Below, in pieces: positions 17,998 through 25,379 of a stretch of DNA of 64,000 bases. Every line of letters begins with the position of its first letter. Within the stretch, counting starts at the first letter, position 1. Below the pieces are notes generated by a model. It was not told where the DNA came from. It did no database searches and saw nothing but the letters and a program-made list of their open reading frames with translations. The translations under genes and the position numbers were made by a program. Origin of the DNA: Desemzia sp. RIT 804 (GTDB taxonomy: Bacteria; Bacillota; Bacilli; Lactobacillales; Carnobacteriaceae); contig NZ_JAFEMV010000001.1 in NCBI RefSeq assembly GCF_016892605.1, positions 1 through 64,000 on the forward strand, given 5' to 3'.

Positions 17998-19101
17998 ATG
18001 TTGATACTCATTGTTTGTTTTTTTACGGTTACTTTTTTAACTGGATGGATAGCATTTTTTAGAGTTTCCTATCTTCCAAAAACAATAGAAATGAAAAAAA
18101 ATGCAATAATCTCTATTATTATTCCAGTCCGAAATGAAGCAGAAAATCTTCCAAGGTTGCTTCGTTCTTTGAATCAGCAATACTTGCAGCCAAAAGAAAT
18201 TATCGTTGTGGACGATGATTCAAAAGATTGCACGGTCCAGATTGCAAAACAATTTGGAGCTGAAGTAGTAAAAAAAAGCAAAGAAGATTCTACATTTGGC
18301 AAGTCTGCTGCCTGCTACAGAGGAGCAAAGAAAGCCTCTGGAGAATGGCTGTTATTTTTAGATGCTGATACTTATTTAGAAAGTCCTGAAAGTTTGCAGC
18401 GTTTTGCGGCAGCTTACTATGCACAAAATGGCAGTGGAATTTTATCGATTCAGCCTTACCACACAGTACGATCCTACTATGAATCTCTTTCTATTGTGTT
18501 TAATATCTTGGTTTTGGCAGGGATGAATGTTTTTACCATTTTTAAAGACTCTTTTTCTACAACTGGGGCTTTTGGACCTTGCTTATTGTGTTCAAGAGAA
18601 GAATATTTTTTGACGGGCGGTCATGAAGTAACTCAAACATCTATAATGGAAGATTTTGTGCTAGGAAAAAGATTTCAAGAACAAGGTTTTTCATTACGTT
18701 TGTACGCTGGAAAAGGAGTGATTCATTTCCGCATGTACCCAGAGGGATTCACCCAGTTGGTAGAAGGTTGGTCAAAAAATTTTGCTGTAGCTTCTCAGTC
18801 GACACATCCAATCGTTTTATTTTTGATAGCTTGTTGGATTACTGGGGGATTAGGGGCAGGAGTATTTCTCTTTGTATCTTTGACCTCTTCTAATTCATGG
18901 CTGATAGCAGCTGGTGTGATATACATGTTGTATTTAGCGCAATTTATTATTTTTGCAACAAGAGTCGGCCGATTTCACTCATTGGCAATGGTAGTTTATC
19001 CATTCTTGTTTCTATTTTTCATCATCCTTTTTAGTTGGTCGCTTATCCAAACTCATCTATTAGGAACAGTGTCATGGAAAGGGCGGAAAATAAAGATATG
19101 A
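17998..19101 (+). CDS. crtQ: 4,4'-diaponeurosporenoate glycosyltransferase
   Basis: Family 2 membrane glycosyltransferase expected to add glucose to the C30 carotenoic acid. The 367-residue protein has one N-terminal helix, a GT-A domain (ISIIIPVRNEAENLPRLL, VVDDDSKD, and the metal-binding Asp122-Ala-Asp124) and about three helices at the C-terminus. Length and motif order match Staphylococcus CrtQ. The ATG at 17998 follows TTAGGAGGACAG, 11 nt after aldH; an earlier in-frame ATG lies inside aldH. Confidence 0.87.
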   Translation: MLILIVCFFTVTFLTGWIAFFRVSYLPKTIEMKKNAIISIIIPVRNEAENLPRLLRSLNQQYLQPKEIIVVDDDSKDCTVQIAKQFGAEVVKKSKEDSTFGKSAACYRGAKKASGEWLLFLDADTYLESPESLQRFAAAYYAQNGSGILSIQPYHTVRSYYESLSIVFNILVLAGMNVFTIFKDSFSTTGAFGPCLLCSREEYFLTGGHEVTQTSIMEDFVLGKRFQEQGFSLRLYAGKGVIHFRMYPEGFTQLVEGWSKNFAVASQSTHPIVLFLIACWITGGLGAGVFLFVSLTSSNSWLIAAGVIYMLYLAQFIIFATRVGRFHSLAMVVYPFLFLFFIILFSWSLIQTHLLGTVSWKGRKIKI

Positions 19102-19117
19102 TAGAGGAGGTTTGAAC

Positions 19118-19621
19118 ATGCAAATCATTCACCTGTCAAATGTATGGATGATTTTAATCAACATCATTGCTTGGTATTTTTTCCATATGTCTATTTCTTG
19201 GGTAGCACGTCAAATCCCGATTCACTTTTTCGTAAAATACCAAGACTGGTTCAAAACAAAGGACTGGGAGAATTCTGGAAATATTTGGCAGCGTTGGTTT
19301 AGAGTTCGAAATTGGAAGTCGCACTTACCAGATGGGACTCAGATTACCAGAAAAGGATTTGACAAAAGGACTCTGAAACATTTTAATCAGATCAGCTTAG
19401 AACGATTTATTCTTGAAACTCGACGTGGGGAACTAGCCCATTGGATGATGATTCCGCCTGCATTTCTATTTTTCTTATGGAATCCTTTGTGGGCTGGATG
19501 GGTTATGGTGATCTATGCTGTTATTGTTAATTTGCCGTTTATTATTGTTCAGCGTTACAATCGACCTCGTTTGGAAAAACTAGCTGATAGAAAAGAACGT
19601 AAACTTGAAAAAAACCGCTAA
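19118..19621 (+). CDS. crtO: Glycosyl-4,4'-diaponeurosporenoate acyltransferase
   Basis: Small membrane acyltransferase (167 residues) that attaches a fatty acyl chain to the glucose of the carotenoid, the last step towards a staphyloxanthin-like pigment. It has an N-terminal helix, the conserved WQRWFRVRNWKSHLPDG, ETRRGELAHW and VQRYNRPRLEKL segments, all recognisable in Staphylococcus CrtO, and two helices near residues 105-150. AGAGGAGG supports the ATG at 19118, with 16 nt to crtQ. Last gene of the run. Confidence 0.88.
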   Translation: MQIIHLSNVWMILINIIAWYFFHMSISWVARQIPIHFFVKYQDWFKTKDWENSGNIWQRWFRVRNWKSHLPDGTQITRKGFDKRTLKHFNQISLERFILETRRGELAHWMMIPPAFLFFLWNPLWAGWVMVIYAVIVNLPFIIVQRYNRPRLEKLADRKERKLEKNR

Positions 19622-19661
19622 AGTAATGCATCATACATCACTTTTTACGGTTCTTTTTTAG
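19613..19661. terminator. Probable terminator after crtO, shared with the convergent DUF72 gene
   Basis: AACCGCTAAAGT can pair imperfectly with ACTTTTTACGGTT and a T run follows. It overlaps the crtO stop and abuts the end of the reverse-strand gene. Confidence 0.5.
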
Positions 19662-20494
19662 AATAAATCGAGTTGTCTTGGAGCTAATCCAGTGAAGCTG
19701 AGCCCTAATATGTCTTGGAGTTCTTTGGCATTTTTGGCTGCATGTCCTCCTGAGTTGTTATTAAAAATGACAGCTACTTCATTAGTTTCCTTTTCCAATT
19801 CAAGAATAATCTCTGCAAATTGTTTCAATTCTTCATAATTATATTCATAAAGTGTTCGCTCTGAACGCCAGTTTTTGCTGCTTCCACCTTGCCATCCTTC
19901 AAAGTTCCTGCCATGTAATCGTAAAAGTGTCAGATTTTTATTTGTACTTTCAGGAATAAGTGGGGCACTATTATTGGGCGTTGGAGGTTGATCTACTACT
20001 GTATGAACAAATTGGTGTTCTTTTAAAAAATTTAGAGTAGCTTCTTTATTTTGCTTGCTGTACCAGCTGGAATTACGAAATTCAACAGCTATTGGAGCGT
20101 CTTTCATCCAATTCTTAACTTTTCTTAAGTAGGTTACGTTTTCTTGTGTGCAGCCAAAATAAGGTGGAAATTGGAATAAAAAAGCTTTGACTCGATGTTT
20201 TTCCAGCATAGGTTCAAAACGAACTAGAAAGGCATTGAACATTTGTGCTTCACTCGAGAAGTCTTCAATCCACTTTTTATGTTGCGTCATAGCTTGGTAA
20301 GCTTTAGGAAGGAAGCAAAAAGATTCAGGTGTCTTACACATCCAACTGTGAAGATTTTTTTCTGAAGGAATGGCGTAGAAACTAGTATCCAACTCTACAA
20401 AAGGGAAGTGGCCAGCGTAATCTTCTAATTTTGTACTTCTGCTGGTTTCAAGCAGTGCATGATCACTCCATCCAGTAAGGCCAATCGTAATCAT
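19658..20494 (-). CDS. DUF72 family protein (YecE-like)
   Basis: A 278-residue cytoplasmic protein of the DUF72 family, which adopts a TIM-barrel-like fold. Family features visible are ITIGLTGWSDH at the start, FVELDTSFYAIPSE, the AFLFQFPPYFG strand, APIAVEFRNSSW, YEYNYEELKQFAEII and VIFNNNSGGHAAKNA. The biochemical role of the family is not established. It precedes a thioesterase gene's 3' end by 21 nt on the same strand, so the two may be cotranscribed. Confidence 0.85.
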   Translation of the reverse strand: MITIGLTGWSDHALLETSRSTKLEDYAGHFPFVELDTSFYAIPSEKNLHSWMCKTPESFCFLPKAYQAMTQHKKWIEDFSSEAQMFNAFLVRFEPMLEKHRVKAFLFQFPPYFGCTQENVTYLRKVKNWMKDAPIAVEFRNSSWYSKQNKEATLNFLKEHQFVHTVVDQPPTPNNSAPLIPESTNKNLTLLRLHGRNFEGWQGGSSKNWRSERTLYEYNYEELKQFAEIILELEKETNEVAVIFNNNSGGHAAKNAKELQDILGLSFTGLAPRQLDLF

Positions 20495-20515
20495 ATTCTT
20501 GTCTCCTTTGCAGTA

Positions 20516-20965
20516 TTAATTTTTATCAGGCTCAAAGTCTATGCCCACATATGCATCAAATAAATCATACAATTCTTTATCTACTTTTTTTAAAGAAATC
20601 GGTCGATTGCTATCACTTAAAAAGCAGTGTTTGCTCTCACCAAATGAACACAACTTATTTGTCTTTTTATCTATGACCCGATAAGATATCTCTAAGCGAA
20701 TGCCATTAAACACTTCGATTTTAGGAATGATGTACACGCGGTCATTATATCGGACCATCGATTTATATTCGCAATTTACACTAAGTACGGGAACTACGAA
20801 TCCACGTTTTTCCATTTGATCATATCCAAAACCGATTTGGTCCATTAAATCAGTTCTAGCTTCTTCAAACCAACGAATATAATTTGAATGGTGAATGATC
20901 CCCATTTGGTCGGTTTCATAATATTGTGCTTGATGTTCGTATAATTGATAGTCTTTTTTCAACAT
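20516..20965 (-). CDS. Acyl-CoA thioesterase, YbgC/FadM-like hotdog fold
   Basis: A 149-residue single hotdog-domain thioesterase, likely hydrolysing acyl-CoA or acyl-ACP. The catalytic Asp lies in YETDQMGIIHHSNYIRWFEEAR, the hallmark of the 4-hydroxybenzoyl-CoA thioesterase branch. The start at 20965 is preceded by AGAGGAAG; an in-frame ATG 18 nt earlier has no site. First gene of a likely two-gene reverse-strand unit with the DUF72 gene. Confidence 0.85.
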   Translation of the reverse strand: MLKKDYQLYEHQAQYYETDQMGIIHHSNYIRWFEEARTDLMDQIGFGYDQMEKRGFVVPVLSVNCEYKSMVRYNDRVYIIPKIEVFNGIRLEISYRVIDKKTNKLCSFGESKHCFLSDSNRPISLKKVDKELYDLFDAYVGIDFEPDKN

Positions 20966-21189
20966 ACTTCCTCTTTTCAGCATAAATTCATTTACAATGA
21001 CTTCTATTTAAACATTAGTTTTATTTTACCATTTTATTTTCAGATACCAAAAGTAAATGTAGTGTATTATATTGTACAGGAAATAAATAAAGATGGCGAA
21101 AAATAGATTTACACAAGTCAGCAGGGACTCAACCGTTCAAATTATGAGTCATTATATAAAAAAACAGTGTTAATACACTAAAATACTAT

Positions 21190-21255
21190 ACTAAAACACC
21201 AAAAGGATAAACGACACACTAATTAGTGTGTCGTTTATCCTTTTGGTGTTTTAGT
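21190..21255. repeat. 66-bp perfect palindrome
   Basis: Each 33-nt arm is the exact reverse complement of the other (ACTAAAACACCAAAAGG to the axis at 21222/21223, centre ACTAATTAGT), with no loop. No T tract follows and neither neighbour gene ends here. Its centre is about 85 bp upstream of the sigma-54 -12 element, where an enhancer for a ManR/LevR-type activator would lie. The remainder of 20966-21675 holds only the promoter below and an AT-rich untranslated leader. Confidence 0.9.
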
Positions 21256-21296
21256 TAAAGGTTAATGTAGTAACGTTCTGGAACAATACACTAAAG

Positions 21297-21314
21297 TTGG
21301 CACGAAAATTGCTT
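21297..21314 (+). promoter_or_regulatory. Sigma-54 (-24/-12) promoter of the mannose PTS operon
   Basis: TTGGCACGAAAATTGCTT matches the -24/-12 consensus TTGGCAC-N5-TTGCT, with exact GG/GC spacing. Mannose-class PTS operons of Listeria and Enterococcus use RpoN with a PRD-containing activator; neither is encoded in this window. Confidence 0.88.
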
Positions 21315-21675
21315 ATTAATAAGTGAAAGCTAAAAAGCAATGACCGATAAAATTGGTCATGCTAAAATAATTGAGGTCTATTCAAATGAACTATTAGATA
21401 ATGTAAGGGTGTTCTTATTATTTATTTCCACTAACTCTTGTTGACCAGATATAATTATCAACGGATCAAAAGTTTTAATGGAAGTTTTAAAAGTTATTAT
21501 TGATAGTAGGCAAAGTCTAATAGAAGTTTTGAAAAAAGCTAAACTTTAGAGTTTAGAACTAAGACGGATATTAAAAAGAAAGGAGAAAAAGAAACCAGAA
21601 TAATATAGTGAATAAAGTTTTAGATTGAGCAACCTATCGTCAAAAAGAAAAACCATTTATTTAGGAGGTAAAAAT

Positions 21676-22665
21676 ATGGTAGGAATTATACTAGCAAGCC
21701 ATGGCGAATTTGCTGAAGGCATCTTGCAATCTGGAGCAATGATTTTTGGAGAACAAGAGAACGTTAGCGCTATTACTTTAATGCCAAGTGAAGGTCCAGA
21801 AGATGTAAGAGCAAAAATGAAAGATGCAGTTGCGTCTTTTGATGATCAAGATGAAGTATTGTTCTTAGTTGATTTATGGGGAGGCACACCATTTAATCAA
21901 GCAAATGCATTATTTGAAGAACATAAAGATACATGGGCGATCGTTGCAGGATTGAATTTACCGATGTTGATCGAAGCTTATGGATCTCGTTTATCAATGA
22001 CATCTGCTCATGAAATTGCAGCACATATCGTTGAAGCGGGAAGAGAAGGGGTCAAGGCTAAACCGGAAGAGTTAGTACCTGATACTGCGAAAGTTCCAGT
22101 TGCAGAAGATGGACAACCTAAAGGACCACTTGCTCCAAACACAGTAGTTGGTGATGGAAAAATCAAATTTGTTTTAACGCGTGTAGACTCTCGTTTATTA
22201 CACGGTCAAGTTGCGACATCATGGTCTAAATCTGTAGGACCAAATCGTATTATCGTTGTTTCTGACTCAGTAGCACATGACGACATGCGTAAAAAATTAA
22301 TTGAACAAGCTGCTCCTCCTGGAGTTAAAGCAAATGTTATTCCAGTCGATAAACTGATTGAAATCACAAAAGATACTCGTTTTGGAAATACGAAAGCATT
22401 GATTTTATTTGAAAATCCTACAGATGTGATTCGTGCAATTGATGGCGGCGTTGAAATTGATGAAGTAAACGTTGGCTCAATGGCTCACTCAGTCGGTAAG
22501 GTTGTAGTAAACAAAGTTCTTTCAATGGGACAAGAAGATGTAAAAGCTTTTGAAGAAATGAAATCAAGAGGAATCAAATTTGATGTACGTAAAGTTCCTA
22601 ATGACTCTCGTGCAAACATGGATGAACTTTTGAGAAAAGCAAAAAATGATTTAGCAAAAGCATAA
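21676..22665 (+). CDS. manX: PTS mannose-class EIIAB
   Basis: Cytoplasmic phosphotransfer protein (329 residues) feeding the EIIC/EIID channel encoded next. The N-terminal EIIA domain has the phosphorylated His9 in ILASHGEFAEG. After a linker (around residues 130-155, PEELVPDTAKVPVAEDGQ) the EIIB domain has His176 in RVDSRLLHGQVATSW. The start at 21676 follows TTAGGAGGT; the frame extends 51 nt further without a site. This operon is the likely main glucose/mannose uptake route and is under sigma-54 control. Confidence 0.93.
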   Translation: MVGIILASHGEFAEGILQSGAMIFGEQENVSAITLMPSEGPEDVRAKMKDAVASFDDQDEVLFLVDLWGGTPFNQANALFEEHKDTWAIVAGLNLPMLIEAYGSRLSMTSAHEIAAHIVEAGREGVKAKPEELVPDTAKVPVAEDGQPKGPLAPNTVVGDGKIKFVLTRVDSRLLHGQVATSWSKSVGPNRIIVVSDSVAHDDMRKKLIEQAAPPGVKANVIPVDKLIEITKDTRFGNTKALILFENPTDVIRAIDGGVEIDEVNVGSMAHSVGKVVVNKVLSMGQEDVKAFEEMKSRGIKFDVRKVPNDSRANMDELLRKAKNDLAKA

Positions 22666-22701
22666 TAATAAAATAGAAATAAATTATTTAGGAGGGCTAT
22701 T

Positions 22702-23502
22702 ATGTCTATTATATCAATAATTTTAGTAATACTTGTTGCTTTTCTAGCTGGTATTGAAGGAATCTTAGATGAATTCCAATTCCATCAACCTCTAGTAGCA
22801 TGTACTTTGATCGGTCTAGTAACAGGAAATTTAACAGCTGGTATCGTTCTTGGAGGTACGCTTCAAATGATCGCGCTTGGTTGGGCTAACATTGGAGCAG
22901 CCGTAGCACCCGATGCTGCATTAGCATCAGTTGCATCAGCAATTATTTTAGTTTTAGGTGGACAAGGGGTTGCCGGAGTTCCAGCAGCTATCGCAATCGC
23001 GGTTCCTCTTGCAGTAGCAGGACTTTTCTTAACAATGGTTGTTCGTACATTAGCTGTACCTATCGTACATTTAATGGACCAAGCAGCTGAAGATGGAAAC
23101 TTCAGAAAAATTGAAATCTTACAAATTTTAGCAATCTGTATGCAAGGTGTTCGTATCGCTATCCCAGCTGCAGCACTATTATTCATCCCGGCTACAACAG
23201 TTCAAAACTTCCTTGAATCTATGCCTGCTTGGTTGACAGATGGTATGGCTATCGGTGGTGGAATGGTCGTTGCCGTTGGTTACGCACTAGTTATCAACAT
23301 GATGTCGTCTAAAGAAGTATGGCCGTTCTTTGTTCTTGGTTTTGTAGTAGCGGCTATATCTGAAATTACACTTATTGGTCTTGGAGCAATCGGAGTTGCT
23401 ATCGCTCTTATTTACTTGAACCTTTCTAAAATGGGTGGTTCTTCAAGTAATGGCGGAAACAATACTGGTGATCCGCTTGGTGATATCTTAAACGATTATT
23501 AA
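22702..23502 (+). CDS. manY: PTS mannose-class EIIC
   Basis: A 266-residue membrane channel subunit of the mannose PTS, with alternating hydrophobic segments throughout and the conserved QFHQPLVACTLIGLVTGN and GGTLQMIALGWANIGAA. A short Gly/Asn/Ser-rich tail follows the last helix. AGGAGGGC lies before the ATG and 36 nt separate it from manX. With EIID it forms the membrane complex that in many lactic acid bacteria is also the receptor of class IIa bacteriocins. Confidence 0.93.
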   Translation: MSIISIILVILVAFLAGIEGILDEFQFHQPLVACTLIGLVTGNLTAGIVLGGTLQMIALGWANIGAAVAPDAALASVASAIILVLGGQGVAGVPAAIAIAVPLAVAGLFLTMVVRTLAVPIVHLMDQAAEDGNFRKIEILQILAICMQGVRIAIPAAALLFIPATTVQNFLESMPAWLTDGMAIGGGMVVAVGYALVINMMSSKEVWPFFVLGFVVAAISEITLIGLGAIGVAIALIYLNLSKMGGSSSNGGNNTGDPLGDILNDY

Positions 23503-23524
23503 TCCTGAAGGAGGAGAAATTGAC

Positions 23525-24436
23525 ATGGAAGAAAAAATTACTTTATCTAAAAAAGATCGCTTAGCTGTGGCATGGCGTTCAACATTTATCCAAGGCTCTT
23601 GGAACTACGAACGTATGCAAAACGGCGGTTGGGCATTTTCAATGATTCCAGCCATTAAAAAATTGTACAAATCTAAAGAGGACCGCTCAGCAGCATTGAA
23701 ACGTCACTTAGAATTCTTTAATACTCACCCATATATTGCTTCACCGATTCTTGGTGTTACTTTAGCTCTTGAAGAAGAACGTGCGAATGGCGTTCCTGTT
23801 GATGATGTAGCTATTCAAGGGGTTAAAGTTGGTATGATGGGTCCTTTGGCCGGTGTTGGTGACCCAGTCTTCTGGTTTACTGTACGTCCGATGTTAGGAG
23901 CTTTAGGAGCATCATTGGCAATGGGAGGAAATATCCTTGGACCAATCTTGTTCTTCGTAGCTTGGAACTTGATTCGTTGGGGCTTCATGTGGTATACACA
24001 AGAATTCGGTTATAAAGCCGGTTCTAAAATTACAGAAGACCTTTCAGGTGGTTTATTGCAAGATATCACTAAAGGTGCATCTATATTAGGGATGTTCGTT
24101 CTGGCAGCTCTGGTGCAACGATGGGTATCGATTAGTTTCCAACCTGTTATCTCTGAAGTTCAATTAGATGAAGGAGCATTCATCAAATGGAATGAACTTC
24201 CTGCAGGTGGAGAAGGACTGCGTCAAGCCTTTGAACAAGTAAATTCAGGTATGGCACTTTCTCCAACTCAAGTAACTACATTACAAGACAACTTAGACCA
24301 ATTGATTCCAGGATTGGCACCGTTATTGTTAACATTATTCTGTATGTGGTTATTGAAGAAAAATGTTAGTCCTATCGTTATCATCCTTGGTTTATTCGTA
24401 GTTGGTATTGGCGGACATTTAATCGGACTATTATAA
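23525..24436 (+). CDS. manZ: PTS mannose-class EIID
   Basis: The 303-residue EIID membrane subunit, partner of EIIC. Motifs include FIQGSWNYERMQNGGW near the N-terminus, HLEFFNTHPYIASPILG, GVKVGMMGPLAGVGDPVFW and C-terminal helices. GAAGGAGGAG precedes the ATG, 22 nt after manY. A loop region around residues 215-265 (EVQLDEGAFIKWNELPAGG) corresponds to the extended extracellular part seen in this subgroup. Confidence 0.93.
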   Translation: MEEKITLSKKDRLAVAWRSTFIQGSWNYERMQNGGWAFSMIPAIKKLYKSKEDRSAALKRHLEFFNTHPYIASPILGVTLALEEERANGVPVDDVAIQGVKVGMMGPLAGVGDPVFWFTVRPMLGALGASLAMGGNILGPILFFVAWNLIRWGFMWYTQEFGYKAGSKITEDLSGGLLQDITKGASILGMFVLAALVQRWVSISFQPVISEVQLDEGAFIKWNELPAGGEGLRQAFEQVNSGMALSPTQVTTLQDNLDQLIPGLAPLLLTLFCMWLLKKNVSPIVIILGLFVVGIGGHLIGLL

Positions 24437-24487
24437 TAAATGAGTCAAGAAGCAGTCGATTAAATTCTGCAAATGAATAATGGATCG

Positions 24488-24528
24488 CAAAAAAAGCGGC
24501 TGGGATCTTCATCTCAGTCGTTTTTTTA
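24488..24528 (+). terminator. Terminator after manZ
   Basis: AAAAAAAGCGGCTGGGAT pairs with ATCTCAGTCGTTTTTTT, with G-U pairs, ending in a T run. Confidence 0.8.
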
Positions 24529-24592
24529 TGGTTTATTTACATGAAGAAACGTATAATGAAGATAAGATGATAAATGAAATGGAGCGGTTTAA

Positions 24593-24970
24593 ATGGTTGA
24601 GTCAATTAACACAAAAGTAGATTTGGTAATCGATGCTACTGCTTTTACTGGACTGACGGATTACGGAAAAATCATGATCGGCAATAAAGGATTTGAGTTC
24701 TACAACAAGCGTGACCCACATAAATTCATACAAATTCCTTGGGATGAAGTAAATCTTGTGATCGCTTCAGTCATGTTTAAAGGAAGATGGATACCACGTT
24801 ATGCGATCGAGACGAAAAAATCGGGTACGTTTACTTTTTCTTCCAAAGATCCTAAAAAAGTTCTTCGTGCAATACGCGAATACGTTGATCCCGATTACAT
24901 GGTGCACTCACTGAGCTTCTTTGAGGTCATCAAAGGTGCTTTTAAAGCAATGGGAAAAAAGAGAAAATAG
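24593..24970 (+). CDS. manO: DUF956 family protein (ManO)
   Basis: A 125-residue cytoplasmic protein of the DUF956 family, almost always found next to mannose PTS operons in lactic acid bacteria and thought to modulate them. Visible family pattern: DLVIDATAFTGLTDYGKIM, IQIPWDEVNLVIASVMF, RWIPRYAIET, TFTFSSKDPKKVLRAIREY. It follows the manZ terminator, so some transcription may come from its own weak promoter or from read-through. The molecular function is unknown. Confidence 0.85.
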   Translation: MVESINTKVDLVIDATAFTGLTDYGKIMIGNKGFEFYNKRDPHKFIQIPWDEVNLVIASVMFKGRWIPRYAIETKKSGTFTFSSKDPKKVLRAIREYVDPDYMVHSLSFFEVIKGAFKAMGKKRK

Positions 24971-24974
24971 ACAC

Positions 24975-25026
24975 AAAAAGCTGAGGACTCTACTTACTTA
25001 AGTAAATAGAATCCTCAGCTTTTTAA
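24975..25026 (+). terminator. Terminator after manO
   Basis: AAAAGCTGAGGA pairs with TCCTCAGCTTTT around an inner imperfect stem, followed by TTTT. Confidence 0.85.
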
Positions 25027-25034
25027 AACTATCA

Positions 25035-25063
25035 TTGAATCCAGAGCTAGAATTTGTTAAAAT
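25035..25063 (+). promoter_or_regulatory. Promoter of the leuS T-box transcript
   Basis: TTGAAT, 17-bp spacer, TAAAAT; transcription would start about 15 nt before the T-box stem I region. Confidence 0.7.
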
Positions 25064-25082
25064 AAAGATAATAATCAAAAGA

Positions 25083-25349
25083 CAGTGATAAGGATCAGTA
25101 AAAATGTCCCTTTTTTAGAGAGTGCATGGGTGGTGGAAATGCGCAGAGATACATTTTGAACTCGCCTTAGGAGTTGCTTTGCTGAGAAAGATTTTCAAGT
25201 AGGCAAAGACGTTTCATCCACGTTAAGGATACGATGAGTCTGCAAGAAACCGTTGCAGTAAATTTAGGTGGTACCACGACTGAGAAAATTGAGTTCGTCC
25301 TAAAAATACAAGGAATAAATATCTTTGTATTTTTAGGACGATTTTTTTT
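25083..25349 (+). promoter_or_regulatory. T-box leader, leucine-responsive, upstream of leuS
   Basis: The T-box sequence GGTGGTACCACG is at 25267-25278 and the leader terminator (CGTCCTAAAAATACA pairing with TGTATTTTTAGGACG, then T8) at 25296-25349. A GAACTCGCC segment in the specifier region offers CTC (25161-25163) as the leucine specifier codon. Uncharged tRNA-Leu should stabilise the antiterminator and switch on leuS. Confidence 0.88.
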
Positions 25350-25379
25350 ACACTAATATAAGAAAAGAGGTAATTTGGA

